From Cladochytrium replicatum (lineage: Eukaryota; Chytridiomycota; Chytridiomycetes; Cladochytriales; Cladochytriaceae), in assembly GCA_025526935.1 (NCBI GenBank), contig JAHLKD010000012.1, positions 645,120 through 709,119 of the forward strand: 64,000 nt of DNA, written 5' to 3'. The notes beneath the pieces are model-generated. The model saw only the letters and a program-made list of their open reading frames with translations, was not told the DNA's origin and searched no databases. This document shows, piece by piece, positions 25,046 through 37,600 of the stretch. How positions within the stretch are numbered: the stretch's first letter is position 1; every line of letters starts with the position of its first letter. The position numbers and the translations under genes are program-made.

Positions 25046-28000
25046 ATGGGGTGAGTAGAAACGGGATAGAACACAGCTTTGGGTTGGAGGAGGGGGCCAT
25101 GCACCGGCGTATCGGCTGGTGGAGGCGATTGAATACTCCCTCTTTCGTTCTTGTTGAATGTGCTTGCTGACGTTCCACTATTTGTGAAGAATCCCCGCCC
25201 TATTTCGATGGCTCTCACAAAAGTACCCCAAGGTCACTTCGCCAGTTGCTGAGGAGCACCCCCGTGAAATCAATGGCATGTACTACCCTGTCGACATTTC
25301 TGCACTCAACCCAAACGGTGTTGAATTTGATAACCTGTACCTGGACATGAATGGCATCATCCATCCCTGTTGTCACCCTGATGACAAGGTAAACTGCCTG
25401 ATGAGCATGTTAAGTTTTTGTTTCGCTTTGGCTGACACTCTTCGTTCTAATAAGCCGGCGCCGCCGACCGAGGACGCGATGTATGTCGAAATCTTCAAGT
25501 ACATTGACCGCATCATGGGAATGATACGGCCGAGAAAGATCCTGTACATGGCCATTGGTGAGTGTTTATACAAAAACAATCTTCGAGTGCCGGTATGACC
25601 TCACAATTTACCCAGACGGAGTTGCTCCGCGCGCAAAAATGAACCAGCAGCGTTCGCGACGATTTCGGGCATCTCAAGAAGCTCAGGAGAAACTTGACGA
25701 AGAAGAACGTCTGAGACATGAATGGGAGAAAGGTAATATTATCTTGCCGTAATATTGTATGGACTCCGAACTTAATTTCCCCTTTTTTATTGTTAATACG
25801 TAGAAAATAAACGAATGTTACCAGCGAAAGACACGAAATCTCACTTTGATTCTAACTGCATCACTCCTGGCACTCCTTTCATGGATCGATTGGCCACAGC
25901 CTTGCGATACTACATCGCCGACAGACAAACAAACGATCCTGCTTGGAAACATGTGAGGGGCAACAATTGTTTTCAAATTTTTCTTATTAAATCAAATCGT
26001 TGCAATAGATCAAAGTAATACTCTCCGATGCCAGTGTTCCTGGCGAAGGAGAACACAAGGTGATGGACTTTATTCGACGGCAGCGGTCCGCTCCAGCGTA
26101 CAACCCAGATACTCGCCACGTATTGTACGGTCTTGATGCAGATTTGATCATGTTGGCGTTGGGAACCCACGAGCCCTACTTCAAAATTCTGAGAGAAGAC
26201 GTCTTTGCGAAAGAGAAGAGCAATAGCTGCTTTATTTGTGGACAGACCGATCATATTGCTGCCGTTTGTACCGGTAAGATTTCTGCCCAATGCGATGGAT
26301 ACTCTTTTCTAACTCTCCATAATTTCTACTTTCCTCTGCTCTCTATTTGAACGTGGGTACCTACATCCACCAAGGGAAACCAAAAGAAAAGGTTGGCGAA
26401 TTTGACGAAAAGTCGAAGCCAGCGGAGCTCAAGCCCTTCGTATTCTTGCACGTGCATATCCTTAGGGAATACCTCGAGGCAGAGCTCAAGCTTCAAGACT
26501 TGCCTTTTGCCTGGGACCTCGAACGAGCTATAGACGACTGGATCTTCCTTTGCTTCTTTGTCGGAAACGATTTCCTTCCTCACTTACCGTCTCTCGAAAT
26601 CCGCGAAGGTGCTATTGACCGGCTGATTGAGATCTGGAAGCGACTGATGCCCACATCAACGGGGTATATTACCAAAGACGGAAGCATCGATCTTGAAATC
26701 GTGGAGCGACTACTTGAAGAGCTTGGCAGGGCTGAAGATGAGATTTTTGTGGAAAGACGGCAGATTGAGGAAAGGAAACGAGAAGCGCGGCAAAGAAGAA
26801 AGCGCGAGGCGAAGGCAAATAAGGAAGCAAGGGAACGTTTACGTAATGCTGGGGTTCCTTCTTCGGTCGCGATGCAGATGGCTTTGGAAAACGTCCCAAG
26901 CTATTCTGTGAAGATGGGCTCGGAAGAGCGGGCAGAAATCAATAAGGGCTACTTGGACAGGAGGAAGGACATTCGCATGGCGGGAACGCCAGCAGTGATG
27001 AGCAGTTCGCCAAGTAGGTTTGCGTTTTCTGCTCTGGAGGTGGCACGGATGGCGAAGGAGAGCCAAGCGGGTTCAAAAGTTGGAGAAAACAAGGCGGCAG
27101 CGGAGGCACTGAGAAATGCTTTGGGGAAAAAGGGAGGGCCACCGGCAACATTACCAGCAAAGCGATCCGCAGCTGAAGTGGAAGAAGAGGAGGAGGTTGT
27201 CGTGGAAGGAGGCGGTGTAGTTGCGGCAAAGCTATCTGATAGCGCTAACAGCGATACGCCGATGGCGGAGCTCAGTGGAACAGTCGTAGAAGAGGCGGCA
27301 ACATCTGATACACCAATTCCCGATGAACCTGGGGCCGATGAGGCTATAGACGAAGTAGTTGAAGATGATGACGAGGAGGAAGTGGTTGAAACGATGACGG
27401 TGGCCGAGGTGCCGATCCCCGTAATAAAGAAAAAGAAGGAAGATGAGGACAGCGATGCAGAGCCAGACGATAATGTTCGTCTGTGGGAAAGTGGGTGGAA
27501 AGACCGTTACTATCGGAACAAATTCGGTGTAGAGCTTGCGGACGAAGAGTTCCGACGAGAGTGAGATCGTGAGATATTTATTTTGGAGATGCTTACTAAA
27601 GTTGTTATATGTTAAAGAGTCGTGAAGAAGTATGTCGAAGGCTTCTGCTGGGTTTTGAAGTATTACTACCAAGGCGTTCAATCATGGAAGTGGTATTACC
27701 CGTATCACTACTCTCCTTTCGCCTCCGACTTTGTTGGCATCCGAAACTTGAAGATCGACTTTGAGCTTGGGCAACCTTTCAAACCCGTTGAGCAACTCAT
27801 GGGCGTATTCCCAGCTGCATCTCGCCAACATATTCCGCCGGCTTTTCACAAGCTCATGACTTCCACCGAGTCCGAAATCATCGACTTCTACCCCGAGCGA
27901 ATTCAGATTGACATGAATGGCAAGAAGCACGTGTGGCAAGGGGTTGCCTTATTGCCGTTCATTGATGAGAAGAGGCTTCTTGACGCAATGGCGCCATTCT

Positions 28001-29416
28001 ACGAACAAATGACGGATGAGGAGAAGCGGCGGAATGAGAAGGGGTGGGAAGTCGTGGCAGTGGCGAGTGAGAACCCATTGTATGAGTTCTTCTGCTCTGT
28101 TTACACAAAGAGGGCAAAGGAAGTGAGTTAGTCAAACAGGTGAGGCAGCTCATCGCTGATACATTATTTTAAAGGGCGAACAAATGTTTCTTGACCCTAA
28201 ATTATCGAAGGACCTGTTCGGAAGCATTGTTCCGGACCCCGATGCATGCCTTCCGGGTAGCACGCTCGAGTCTCCTCTAGTGGAAGAGGGGCTCGGTGAT
28301 GTAGTTAACAATCAGTGCTTGACCGTCGGATACATTATGCCTGCATACCCTCCCGGACATGTTTTCGCCGCTCGGCTTTTGAAGACGGTTCAGTTACCTC
28401 CGAGAGAGCTGGACGCGGACGATATTTATTTCGTGAAGCTGGGAATGAGCGGTGGTGGTAGGGGACGCGGAAGGGGAAGAGGACGTGGGGGTTACAATAG
28501 AGCACCTGGGCGAGGCGCCATTCAGCTGGGAACAAGCGACCGGTTTATTCGGTAAGTGATGCAAGAGTTATATGAATCTCACATGTTCATTTCATGTGTT
28601 TGAACTTACAGCCATGGGATTGGTGCCGGCGACAATGGCGACCGATACGGACCTCAAACCAAGCGCGGCCGATATGAAGACGAATATGGCGGCGGAGATT
28701 CATATTCACGGTCGTACGAAGGGCAGAGTTACGACAACAACGGTGGTCGCAATGGAGGTGGAAACGGATACGGAAGAGGTTATGATAATTCACGGTATGA
28801 TCGATCATATGACGGAGGTGCCCGGGGAGGGTACAGAGGTGGCTACGCTCCCCAACACAACGGCGGAGGGTACGGAAGTCAACAGCACCTGGGACGACGA
28901 TATGATAGTGGGGGTGGGAGCGAAGGCTACTATAACAACGGAAGTGGGAGCCAACAGCATTACCAAGGTGGCGGTAATCAGTATGATGGATACAGCAACA
29001 GTTCGAGTGGATATAGTGGTGGTGGCGGCTATGGCTCGGGTGGATACGGATCATCGTCGTCATACGGGACCACACCGGTACGTGCATAATGTGGAATGAA
29101 GCCTGCTCTAACTAAATACTGTCGATATGTCATAAACCAGTACGGAGGAGGTGGAGGAGGTGGTGGCGGCTACGGCGCAAGTCGATACTCCGGAGCAGCC
29201 TCTGCAGGAGGTGCACCACCGAGCGTTGGCACTGGCGGAGCCGGAAACATTATTGGAGTACCTGGTGGCGGTGGTGGGCGGGGTGAGCCTCCACAGGTGC
29301 TGTCGTGGCAGAGAAACGTGGCGACTGGGTCAGGTGCAACAGGCACCGGCGGCTCGTCGGGAGGTGCCGCAGGGCGAGGTGGACCAGGACGTGGTAGCGG
29401 CTACAGGCGCAATTGA
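25046..29416 (+). CDS. RAT1: Nuclear 5'-3' exoribonuclease Rat1/Xrn2 with a long Gly/Tyr/Arg-rich C-terminal tail
   Basis: Eleven exons give 1,215 aa: 25046-25050, 25190-25388, 25455-25557, 25616-25732, 25804-25952, 26009-26273, 26375-27560, 27618-28122, 28175-28551, 28612-29077, 29141-29416. The start codon is in an exon with only five coding bases (ATGGG), spliced to give [15 protein letters not shown], the conserved XRN N-terminus. Signatures include [58 protein letters not shown] and the CCHC knuckle [14 protein letters not shown] (C265-C278), which marks the nuclear Rat1/Xrn2 branch rather than cytoplasmic Xrn1. The family trims RNA 5' ends and drives 'torpedo' termination of RNA polymerase II. 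Residues from about 932 to the end are RG-, GY- and poly-Gly-rich, far longer than I expect for fungal Rat1. The correct frame of exon 10 has no Met, so a simple ORF search misses it. Confidence 0.95.
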
Positions 29417-29556
29417 GTGAAGCAAATATTTCGCTTCACGAATGATTACTGTTTGGAAAAGCGTTGTTTTTAAGCAGAAAAGAAATGAGGAAGACATACA
29501 CACACATTCAAGAGAAGCGTCGGCAAACTATGGTAAATACTACAAGGTTTAGTGCA

Positions 29557-31478
29557 CTACATCTTTGCAAGGTCAGATCCTCCAGGACCTCTGAAGGTTT
29601 TGTGCACTGCGATCCAGTCCAGACCCATCAACACGAATACCGCAATAAGAACGACAGAGGTGTAGTTCATATTACTTGCAGTTGCAGGCAATGAGAAGGG
29701 CAGAATAAAAAAGATCAAATAAATGAGAGCGATGAGCACGGAAATCGCATGGGGAATCTTGGAAAGGATTGGACCCCAGTTGAGGTATCTGGATGGCAGC
29801 ATTTTATCCCGATCGCCCCCAAACAAAAAAATTGCAGATGGCATAGCAATCGAAAGCTGGCCAAGGAGTACTGAAGCTGCGACCAGGGCATTAAAAGCTG
29901 TGGTGGAGGCAACGTATAAACAAAGCAAGATGGCAATCCCAACGGCAACAACAATTTGGGCGTTCACCGGTGATTTCAGCTTCGGGTGGACCCATTCGAG
30001 AGATTTCGAGAAGGGGAGTCCTTGGTCGCGGGCGAGCGAGAAAACAAGGCGACCGATTGTTTGAATGATCGCAGGAAGCGCCTTGAAAATATGTTAGTTT
30101 CAGAATCTCGAAAGTCTTTTGTTGTGACTTACGAAAACTGGACCAAGAGAAAACAGCAGAGACATTACAAACACGCCGATCGGATTAACAATCGAGATGC
30201 GGAGAATTTCAAAGAACGGGAAGCCGGTCGGACCAGTCAGTATCGCGGTGACATCTCCCATGCAAAGACCCAGAACGACGATGAAGATGGACCCAGTGAT
30301 GAAGCCGATGACAACAGTGGCGATCATTGCTCGGGGAATATTTCGCTTTGGGTGCGGAACTTCCTCCGCAAGATGTGCTGCCGCGTCTATGTATGCCATC
30401 CCGTAGCAAGCATTGATGATCCCAGTAAGAAAGACAACGGCAGAGGAATCCCATCCCGTTTGGTTGATAAATTCTATGGAACACAAGTAAGCATTGCACA
30501 ATCCTGCGATCCGTAGTATCTCACCAGTGAAAACGAAAGCTGCGCTGTTCTTGATGCCTCCAACAGTAGGAATGATGATCAAGTATGCCAAAAATAGGAT
30601 GATTGAGAAATACACTTCAAAAGAACGTCAATATCCGAAGAAATTGAACCAAGAAGAAGAAACTCACATCCCAGCTTGTCAACCAAAGGCATGATCGAAA
30701 CGCCAAAGACGTTGGCCAGAGCACCATATACGTTGACAGCGTGGGCGACTCCGAAGATCAAGTACGAATTGTAGGGCGAAGTATCTTGAGAAAGAATCAC
30801 AAGGCCTTGAATGCCTTGCGCGATCAGCACACACACAGAAGCAGCCAAGGAGAACCATGATCCGATCGAGAGCCACGCACAAATGAAGCTCAAGCTGCGG
30901 CGAACGTGTGGTGGTGCAAGGAGGTAAACCCAGTGATACTGGCCACCTGCAGTTGGGTAGGAGTGTGCAAACTCTCCCATACTGAGAGCGGTGAAGATCT
31001 GTCCTATAGACACGAAGATGCTGAGAAAGGTGAATGCTTGATCGAAATAAATACAGAAAGTCCTTACAAGCCAAAGAATACGGTCGGGATTCCGCCCTTT
31101 GCAACAAGAAGAATGAGATTGACTGGGACAGACTCTGGCCATTATATCTTCACCTGCGGCAACCCGACAGCTAAGGATCCTCCAACACTCAACCATGAAC
31201 TGAAAAGCATGATTTCAGCCATATAGATTGCTATTCACAGCAGCACCAACTTTGTAATGATGAAGCCGAGGGCAAACATGGACCAAATGCTGAAGTTCCT
31301 GTTCAACTCTGTTCAAAAAGATTAATCCATACAGATGAATGCTAAAAATGTACAGCTAACCTTGGGTATAGCCGAGGGACTTGAGCTGCTCGGCATCTTC
31401 ATCCCCGCTCTCGATAATTCTCTCAACCTCACCCATGAGAGTTTGGTCGAGATCAGTAGAAGGAGAGGTTTTGGCCAT
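29557..31478 (-). CDS. Amino-acid/GABA/choline-type permease (APC superfamily)
   Basis: Starting at ATG 31478, short introns restore one frame to the stop at 29557. The N-terminal cytosolic segment leads to ELNRNFSIWSMFALGFIITNSW, where an intron removes an apparent stop, then GGSLAVGLPQGGIPTVFFGL, AHSYPTAGGQYHWVYLLAP, and the signature YIDAAAHLAEEVPHPKRNIP. This matches the fungal choline/GABA permease group (TC 2.A.3.4: Hnm1, Uga4). About 12 hydrophobic segments are visible. It lies about 380 bp from the divergently transcribed copper amine oxidase, and a shared promoter would allow co-regulation of amine uptake and oxidation (inference). Substrate is not determined by sequence. Confidence 0.85.
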
Positions 31479-31856
31479 GATTCTATCTCAGACGTAGAAC
31501 GGGCGAATGAACTTGTCCCAACTTTCAGAATTTTTCTGATTTATAAATTGTGGTATAGTGAAGACCGATAGCGAGAACTCCCGGATGAAAGAGCATCTCG
31601 GTGATAGGAGAGGCACCGAACCGACTGATGTCGCCAATATTGCTGATGTGATAGCGAGAACTTTCTTCAGATGTATTAATGCCACTTTTGATAGGAAGCA
31701 AGATAACGTCTGAAACGTGGAAAATTTTCCCAAAAATTAGCCTATCGAACGAAGATCAACTGCTGCCACAAGATGTACCGAGTGACTGGCACATACAAAA
31801 TGCAAGGAGTCCACTCTTTATGAGCACATATCATCATCTGTACTGAGCACATTATC
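31479..31856. promoter_or_regulatory. divergent promoter between permease and copper amine oxidase
   Basis: A 378-bp non-coding gap between two divergently transcribed genes with related metabolic roles. No specific operator was recognised. Confidence 0.45.
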
Positions 31857-34325
31857 ATGGCCCCCTCTCTGCACCCTCTCGAACTTATTACTGAAGACGA
31901 AATCATTCGGGCTGTGGCGATTCTGAAGGAGGAGAAGAACAGTTTCAACTACGCAAATGTCACATTCAGTGAAATCGGTCTACAGGAGCCCCCGAAGAAG
32001 GACGTTCTTGCATTCACCGGCGAATTCCCACTTGCGAGATGTGTCAGATTCATAATGATCGACAACGACAACATGAAAGTCTACAAAGCGATTGTCTCCC
32101 TGAAAGGATCCAAAGTCATCAGTTGGGATTACCTTCCGAACGTTCAGCCGCTCATTCACTTCGACGAGTTCAAAGCTCTTGAAGAGAGCGTCAAGAAGCA
32201 TCCCGACTTTATCGAAGCTATGACGAAGCGCGGCATCGAGGATCTTTCTCTTGTGGTGAGCTGCTCAAAAATGCTTCGGTGCTTCTTTCTTAAAGGTCAA
32301 TTTCCATCTCTCCAGTGCATTGAACCCTGGTCAGCAGGATATTACGGTGATGTGGACGAGGAAGGGAAAAGACTCTGCCGTGGCCTTGTATGTGCGCGCA
32401 AATTTCCCGACGACAATTTGTATGCCCACCCGGTCGAAAATGTCCAAGTGATCTTCGACATGGTGAGTATTCGATCCATACTAGCTTTCATTTCACTAAT
32501 GGTCGTTCGGTGCAGAACAAAAACGAAGTCTTCAAGATCAACGACTTCGGCGTGGTCGAGGTTCCACAAGAGTCCCACAACTTCGCCGCCGAGTTCATCA
32601 AGGAATACCGAAAAGATCTGAAGCCCCTGGAGATCACGCAACCGGAGGGACCGAGCTTTTCGGTGACCGGAAATCTTGTCGAATGGCAGAAGTGGAGCTT
32701 TCGTGTCGGCTTCAACGCTCGGGAGGGTCTTGTTTTCCATCAGGTTCTTCAGTATTATTTCATTACATACTTTTTGTCTCATTCCTTCCTTCGCCGTCAG
32801 ATTGGGTACAAGGACGACAAAGATCCCAGTAGAATTCGCTCTATTCTATACCGGATGTCGATTGCGGAAATGGTCGTGCCTTATGGGGACCCTCACCCAA
32901 TCCACTCGAAGAAAAACGCATTCGATTTTGGAGAATATGCTGCTGGAGCTTTCGCCAATTCCCTAGTGTACGCTAATTGCACAACAACGGGATCAAAGCT
33001 TATTTTCTTCGCCCTCTTTAGCTTAGGTTGCGATTGCAAAGGATACATACACTACTTTGATGCCGTGTGCGCCGATTCCAAAGGTGTTCCATTTACCATC
33101 AAGAACGCTGTCTGCATGCACGAAGAGGATTACGGCATTCTTTGGAAGCACACAGACTTTCGTACGCAAAAATGTGACAGCCGTCGATCGCGCCGGCTGG
33201 TCGTGAGCTTCATCGCAACAGTGGGCAACGTAAGCTCAATTTGTAGACATTTCGATCGTATATTCACATTATATTGTAGTACGACTACGGCTTCTTCTGG
33301 TACTTTTACCAAGACGGCACAATTCAGCTCGAGGTGAAGCTCACCGGCATCGTGAGCACCGCGCCGTCTGGAGCGGAGACACCGGAGTATGGTAGCCTCA
33401 TTGCTCCAGGTCTTTCGGGCATCATTCATCAACACTTTTTTATTGCACGACTTGACTTTGACATCGATGGGACAACAAACAAGGTCGGTGAAACATATGT
33501 AGACTTTCTCAAGGCTGTTCTAAAGTTTTTCCATAGGTGTTCGAGGTCAACTCCAGCAGTGATAGCGCGGTCAAGCCGTTTGGCACGCCCGGAAACCTGG
33601 TCGGAAATGCGTTCAAGGCAACGGCGACACTTTTGAAAAACGAAACTGACGCTCAACGAACCTGCGACATATACAAAGCCCGGTACTGGAAAGTCGTATC
33701 TTCCGAGAGGAAAAACTTTGTCGGCGAACCTACTGGCTTTAAGATCGCACCCGGGGAGAACGTCCTACCAATGTGGGACCCGGAAGCGCCAGTAGCGAAA
33801 CGAGCTCAATTTGCCACGAAACACTTGTGGGTCACCAAATACGAGGAAGATGAGCTTTATGGTGCGGGGGATTTTCCGGTGAGTGTTGGAGCTTTTGAGC
33901 TGCTGTTTGGAGACAGCTGGTTCATTTTGCTTATCTGACTTGTTAATTACTTCACAGAATCAATCGAAGCAAGACACTGGTGTCGCAGAGTATGCTAAGA
34001 AGGCGCGCAATCTTGAAGACGAGGACGTTGTTGTGTGGTACAACTTCGGGTTAGTGTACAAGGAATGATCATATACGGTGTACTGATGATCGTACGTTTC
34101 AGACATCACCACGTTGTTCGTCCCGAGGACTTTCCGGTCATGCCCGTCGGGTACATTGGTTTCGTTATGAAGCCCGTCGGATTCTTTGACGGAAACCCGG
34201 CTCTGGACGTCCCGCAGGAAAATTTAGGAAAGTCAAAGTGCACAAAAAGAGATGACAATGGGATTGCGAATGGCAAGGAAAATGGGAGCGCAAACGGGAC
34301 CACAAATTGTCCAGGTTGCTGCTAG
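31857..34325 (+). CDS. Copper amine oxidase
   Basis: Nine exons (31857-32255, 32316-32462, 32516-32743, 32801-32967, 33022-33229, 33280-33483, 33537-33878, 33958-34049, 34103-34325) give 669 aa. The enzyme oxidises primary amines to aldehyde, H2O2 and ammonia using copper and a self-made topaquinone (TPQ). The TPQ tyrosine is Tyr384 in NYDYG; the exon junction falls exactly between Asn383 and Tyr384. Copper ligands are the HxH pair His433/His435 (GIIHQHF) and a His in [14 protein letters not shown] (597-599). The N-terminal domains match the family ([11 protein letters not shown]). There is no signal peptide; the end (NCPGCC) is not a clear peroxisomal signal, so the enzyme may be cytosolic. 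Length is typical of fungal intracellular enzymes (650-700). Confidence 0.95.
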
Positions 34326-34666
34326 AGAAGCCCAACAAGTGATCACAAAATCACTGTTGAGTAAACGCACGAATAAGCCAACAATTCAAATGTACCATAA
34401 TGTTGATGGAAACAATGAAAGAGCATGAATTTCTGGGCACCGAACAAAGTGACAGCTCTTGTGGTGACCTTTTGCTTGCTGACCTTCCTGACATGAATGG
34501 ACAAGATTACCAAGTCGAAACTTTCGACATTGGGATGTGGGGCCCAGCTGGATTAATAACTTATCTTGTTAAGCATGCATGGATCGTTTGTGATCTCGAT
34601 GGCAACTTCATTCTTTTAAGAACGATGGCAACTCCAAAAAATGCCAAACAACAAAAAAAATGACCC
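34326..34666. other. convergent 3' region
   Basis: About 340 bp between convergent genes. A 34400-34663 open frame is present, but codon usage and lack of homology do not support it; it is probably 3' untranslated. Confidence 0.4.
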
Positions 34667-37600
34667 TCACATTGCGGTCGGCCTCTGCCTTTGTACATTG
34701 CGATGAATAATTGTCACTCGAGAACCGACAGACTCCCGCTCCCATATTTCGTCAGTTCCCACGCCACGATCTCCGACTGATGTGGAAGATCGAGGAAGCG
34801 AATTGTATGCCTTGGGCAAACCTGTATTCATGCTAGGCATCTCGCGAGCCCCGCTAACACTACCTCCATTTAAACTTTGATTTGAGTTTTGAGACCGAAC
34901 CGACTGCGAGTCAGCCTCGTGAAATCCGAAAGAATCACCGCGGATCGAATCCCGCACGATTGTACCATAAACGGTCCCTTGCTGAATCGGTCGACGGAAA
35001 ACCAAATTTCGAGTTGCCTCCTGGGAGGGAATATTGCCAGATTGTGCACGAAGTATCCCGCGAGGAGCAGGAGGCTGGAGAGCCGATTGAACCGTTGGAG
35101 GTTGGGGGCCAGGTGGGGCGACGGATCGGGTTAACAGGTTGGGGAACGACACAGCAGGCTGCTGGTACTGCTGGCCGTATTGCGCTTGCTGGGCTTGAAT
35201 AGGGACCCGCGAAATTCGCCTCAGTGCCTTCAAGTTGTTTCCCAGCCAGCCTTCGACATGGTTCATCATCTGCCTTTGTTGAGACTCCTCCCACACCGTA
35301 AACGCACTTATGTCGTCGCTCTTTAGTGCAGTTGATGCCACGTTCGATTGTTGCTGGGCAACTTTCGATGGGTCCGGGGCGTGCATTCGCGGATCTGATC
35401 GGACTGACAGGCCTTCAGGGTACTCTTTAGGAACAATACTCTTCATCTTCTCCAGATCCTTCATGGACTGATAAAGAACTTGATCAAAGCGAACAGATTG
35501 TCGCTGTATGCTGCGCAGGCTACTCACAACACTGGACGATGCCTCTTTAAGCGGTGCTTTGCGTACACCGCCCTCCAGAGCATTTTTCCCATTCGCAGCT
35601 CGATCCATATACAACATGAATGTTCCGTCGAGAACAACTCGTCTCAACAAACGCCATCTCCCCCTGGCGGGATTGCGTTCGATTTCAGGGCGGAAAGCTG
35701 TGAGCCTCGAGGATTCAGAAAAGAAAAGCTGGAGTGCGTTCATAGCTCCTTCGAGCCGCTCAAACAAGCTTCGCAACAAGTTCACGGCGGAATTGTGAAC
35801 CCCCATGCCAACGCTCTCAATCGGCGCACGGGATGCAGCAACGCCTTTTACATGCTCTCCAAACGCGAAGAGATCCTCGATACCTGCGCAGATTTGAGCC
35901 CTGATCGCTTTGAGCAGCTGCATGTCAAGAAGGGTACCCTTCTCGACATACTCAAACACACCCCGTTCGAACAACTGGACAGAGTGGTCCATGTTGGTGT
36001 CAGAGACGAGTTCACCGAGCCTTGCGATCTCCTTACGTGTTCGTGCGGCAGCTGCAGATGACAGGGCTTTGTTAGCCATCCCAACGATATCCGGAATAAG
36101 TGCATCTGTGCCTTGGTCGTCCATTGTAACAAAGCAGAAAGATAGTTTTAAATGAAGATCGTTGAGACGAGTTCCCAGCAAGCTCGGGAACCCGCGAGTA
36201 AGCATTCGGCTCTGTAGTTGATAGAATTTGCGAATACCCGCGACGTTGACCATCCCCGCACCATCTGATTTCCAGAATCGGGAGTTTTTGTCCAAAAGCG
36301 CGTTAAGCTCAAACGATAGAGTCGTGATAGTTTCAACTATGTTGCGTAGGAAGTCTGACCACGCCTCATACACGTCGCACATAGATCGGGGCACAGCTCC
36401 GCCATGATGGTCTCTTTTAAAGACTCCGGGGGTGCAAGCAAGTCGTCCGACGCGATATTTGGCAAGAAGGCTCATGATCTCGGGGTTACTTGTGTGAGCT
36501 ACAGCGTCGAAGGTCAAGGATGCATCTATGCCTGCGGATGCTTGGACAATCAATGAGCCTCCAGGATGGATCGGCAAGAAGTCAGTGACGTCGTAGCTTA
36601 AGAGATAGCTGTTAAAGATCGCGTACACCTACCAACATTGATCCTTTAACTTACCACCAGCCGTGGACTCCAATCCAAGTCATAACACCTTCGGCATCGC
36701 CAGTGTGAAGTGCAAGTGTCGAGGGGAGGATGATGGGAGCATTGCTTGGTGGAGGAGAGGGAGTCATGAAGATATCGATCTGGAATCGACGCTCGGCCAC
36801 CGCCATCGCGATAATTTCATCCGCGGATTCAGTCAAGTAGGTTGCGCGGTGGGCGAGAGCTTGCCGAAGTCCGCGCATTACTGACTCATAGAGCGGAACC
36901 GATCCGCACACATACAGGAAGGCACCGCTGCCACCAAGGCGAACAGGCATAATCGCCGCGCAGATGGAAGCTGCTTCCTGCTCAATAACCTCGTCAATAT
37001 ACTGTGGTTCTTTCTCGACTTCCACAATGCGACGCTGCTTTCTGTCGAATCTAAGGCCAATCTTGTCTCGAGAGAAGGCGGTGAATAGTTCGAGTTGACC
37101 ATTCTTAACATAATCGAACAGCTCAGACCCGTATAAAAGCTTCTGACGAGTTTGTACGCCGAAGAACAAAAGGTTACGTCCAGTCGCCCCAGAGTGGACA
37201 CGCTCTTGAAGGAATCCACGGAAAGGAGCGATCCCTGATCCACCTGCAAACATCACTATCGTGGCGGCCGGCGATGTTGGCAATGAAAAATGAAGCGGTC
37301 GAGATACACCAATGAATACCTAGCGAGAAGTATTTGTAATTTGAATTAATTCCAAAATCAGTTGCCCATCTGACCTCTTCGGCATCATCAGCAATCACCA
37401 TCGGATTGCCTTCCAATCCTTCAAGCGTAGGGTGAGGGTTCAAAAAACCACTGGATACTCCCCAGCGAGTGTTCAAAAGCCCGATGTTTTCGCCATTGAA
37501 TGCCAGCGAACGGACAAGCGGGTGATTGACACGCGAAACTGTCAAATCAATATAGCTAGGCAAAGCATCATCCATTCCCGAGCAGGATATACTGTACATT

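Noticed and set aside
28572-29099. A 175-aa frame overlapping the Rat1 tail
   Set aside because: Wrong frame of exon 10; the correct frame gives a Gly/Tyr-rich tail joined in phase on both sides.
31100-31300. Permease as a pseudogene (stops between the first two membrane segments)
   Set aside because: Two short introns with GT-AG ends restore the conserved NSW...GG motif in frame.
36600-36660. Separate cytochrome b5 gene downstream of the reductase
   Set aside because: A 45-50-bp GTAAGT...CAG intron restores the frame (HGWCYLLSYDVTDF), so it is one gene.
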